Shown here piece after piece: positions 62,750 to 64,000 of a stretch of DNA of 64,000 nt. The translations under genes were made by a program, and so were the position numbers. A model generated the notes under the pieces. It searched no databases. It saw only the letters and a list, made by a program, of their open reading frames with translations, and was not told the origin of the DNA. This DNA comes from CAUZWH01 sp965224275 (GTDB lineage: Bacteria; Pseudomonadota; Alphaproteobacteria; SHVV01), in contig CBDCYR010000001.1 in the NCBI GenBank assembly GCA_965224275.1, forward strand, positions 124,001 through 188,000. Reading direction: 5' to 3'. How positions within the stretch are numbered: the stretch's first letter is position 1; each line of letters begins with the position of its first letter.

Positions 62750-62785
62750 GAGACAAACATCGAGACAAACATCGAGACCAACATC
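62750..62785. repeat. 12-bp tandem repeat, three units
   Basis: GAGACAAACATC twice and GAGACCAACATC once, between the binding-protein gene and the rhodanese gene. No gene here. Confidence 0.8.
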
Positions 62786-62830
62786 ACGGACGATCTAAAT
62801 ACCGCGTTGGTCGGAATGACTGAAGGTGGC

Positions 62831-63241
62831 TTACTCGGGTTTAGGCAGCTTCGGCTCTTTCGCCTCGACCGGACCGCCGACCTCCTTCCAGGCCGCGAAA
62901 CCACCCGTGAAATGGGCCACCGGTTCGAGACCCATTTTCTGCACGGCCTGAGTTGCCAGCGCCGAGCGCAGACCACCGGCACAGAAAAAAACGAACTTCT
63001 TGCCGCTGGCAAACAGATCGCGGTGGTAGGGACTATCGGGATCTACCCAAAATTCGAGCATGCCGCGCGGGGCATGCACGGCCCCGGGGATCGCGCCCTC
63101 GCGCCACAACTCGCGCACGTCGCGGATATCGACAAAGGTAATGTCGGAATTCCCATGCAGCGCCAACGCATCGTCAACCGACAGCGTCTCGATTTCAGCT
63201 TCCGCTTCTTCACACAGTTCTTTGATACCTTTGGTAATCAC
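62831..63241 (-). CDS. Rhodanese-domain protein
   Basis: 136 residues from GTG (MITKGIKELCEEAEAEIETLS), nine bases after GGAGG. Single rhodanese domain: FVDIRDVRELWREGAIPGAVHAPRG, active-site Cys in FVFFCAGGLRSALAT and FTGGFAAWKEVGG. Transfers sulfane sulfur or has a regulatory role; cytoplasmic. Ends 26 bases after the EamA gene, same direction. Confidence 0.88.
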   Translation of the reverse strand: MITKGIKELCEEAEAEIETLSVDDALALHGNSDITFVDIRDVRELWREGAIPGAVHAPRGMLEFWVDPDSPYHRDLFASGKKFVFFCAGGLRSALATQAVQKMGLEPVAHFTGGFAAWKEVGGPVEAKEPKLPKPE

Positions 63242-63267
63242 GTCCACTCCCCTCCCTTTTCGGCCGG

Positions 63268-64000
63268 TCAACGATGCCGCATGCGGTTCACGATCGCAAC
63301 GCCGGCGAACACCGCGATGGTGCCGACAAGATGGTAGCCGAGGAAACGTTCGTCGAGCAGGACCACCCCGAGCACCGCGGTAAATACCGGGATTAGATTA
63401 GTGAAGCTGCTGGCTCGCGACGGCCCGATCCGGGCGATCGCCATGTTCGAAAAGGCCAGGCCGATGATCGTACCGAACAGGATCAGAAAACCGATAACCG
63501 CGCCGGTCTCCAGGTTGGCGACGACATAGCGGTCGAACCACACCATCTCCACCAGATAAATCGGAAACAGGAAAATCGAGGCGGCGATCGACATCGCCGA
63601 CAGCAGCACGAACGGGTTGATGCCGGCCGGCAGGCGGCGAAACAGCACGGTATAGGTCGCCCAGCACAGCATCGCGACCTGGACGATAAAGTCGCCGGCC
63701 ACGAACTCCAGTCCAACCAGCGTCCCCAGATCACCTTTGAGGACGATCGTCGCGACACCGATCAAGGTGAGCACGATCCCCAAGCTTTGCCAGCGATTGA
63801 CCCGCTCGACCAGCAACACCCAGGCGACCAGCGCGGTCAGCGCCGGTTCGGTGGCGTTGAGGAGACCTGCATTGACCGCTGTCGTTGTCTGCAGCGCGAC
63901 ATACAACAGCGCCTGGCCGCCGGCGAATTGCAGCACGCCAAGCCCGGCGATCAGGCGCCAATGCGCGATCAGCAGGGGCCACTGGACCCGCCATTGCGGC
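63268..64000 (-). CDS. EamA/DMT-family transporter (5' end outside window)
   Basis: Partial; the in-frame sequence runs to the window edge (PQWRVQWPLLIAHWRLIAG). Typical EamA second half: LLNATEPALTALVAWVLLVERVNRWQSLGIVLTLIGVATIV, ATYTVLFRRLPAGINPFVL, FTNLIPVFTAVLGVVLLDE and GVAIVNRMRHR at the end. About eight membrane helices are visible here, so the start is probably less than 200 bases outside. Exports or takes up a small metabolite. Confidence 0.9.
   Translation of the reverse strand, partial: PQWRVQWPLLIAHWRLIAGLGVLQFAGGQALLYVALQTTTAVNAGLLNATEPALTALVAWVLLVERVNRWQSLGIVLTLIGVATIVLKGDLGTLVGLEFVAGDFIVQVAMLCWATYTVLFRRLPAGINPFVLLSAMSIAASIFLFPIYLVEMVWFDRYVVANLETGAVIGFLILFGTIIGLAFSNMAIARIGPSRASSFTNLIPVFTAVLGVVLLDERFLGYHLVGTIAVFAGVAIVNRMRHR

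Overview
The window looks chromosomal and alphaproteobacterial, probably Rhodospirillales-like. The evidence is high GC, Fur-box iron genes, a RepC/ParA/ParB replicon of Rhizobiales/Rhodobacterales type, an Anbu-transglutaminase-DUF2126 locus, LLM flavin enzymes and a VPLPA-type sorting-signal remnant. No rRNA, tRNA or CRISPR array was recognised. It is a patchwork of ordinary metabolic genes cut up by mobile DNA.

Layout. (1) 1-10032: two near-identical IS21-family elements in direct orientation bracket a damaged iron locus (truncated DUF1513 gene, an unknown gene, DUF2218, three Fur-box-like sites, a ferric-iron binding protein). An IS1111-type IS110-family element is inserted in the right end of the first IS21 copy, and its non-coding segment carries matches to both halves of that target. 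(2) 10033-26540: a plasmid-like block with every gene on the minus strand: repC-parA-parB, large serine recombinase, B12-dependent ribonucleotide reductase, a secreted protein, a DUF262-HNH defence-type nuclease, and an AAA/unknown/VWA/ParB-like operon. Five copies of one 29-bp palindrome punctuate it. A second, deleted copy of the replication end lies at 16023-16337. (3) 26541-38894: chromosomal genes: two LLM oxidoreductases (one truncated at the block edge), a NicX/M29-like enzyme, a Crp/Fnr regulator, then Anbu, two transglutaminases, a transglutaminase-DUF2126 giant and glutaminase. (4) 38895-42990: a scrambled stretch with an IS256-type element splitting an acetyltransferase gene and a deletion-riddled partial duplicate. 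(5) 42990-52240: alpha/beta hydrolase, SRPBCC protein, DUF427-adenylate cyclase fusion, three paralogous amidohydrolases, a VTT membrane protein, an Ldh2-type dehydrogenase. (6) 52240-57400: a sorting-signal remnant and a secreted TPR-type protein gene split by an IS91-like element. (7) 57421-64000: a PAS sensor fused by deletion to an LLM gene, aminotransferase, VOC protein, NMT1-type binding protein, rhodanese and an EamA transporter running off the edge.

How it fits together. Rep/ParA/ParB and the recombinase are maintenance genes of a former plasmid; the shared palindrome suggests that one DNA-binding protein (a ParB or a repressor) ties its modules together. Several reading frames break by a single missing base in short homopolymers, so part of the apparent decay may be sequencing error. 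The strongest observation is the bridge-RNA-like match between the IS1111-type element and the IS21 end into which it is inserted.
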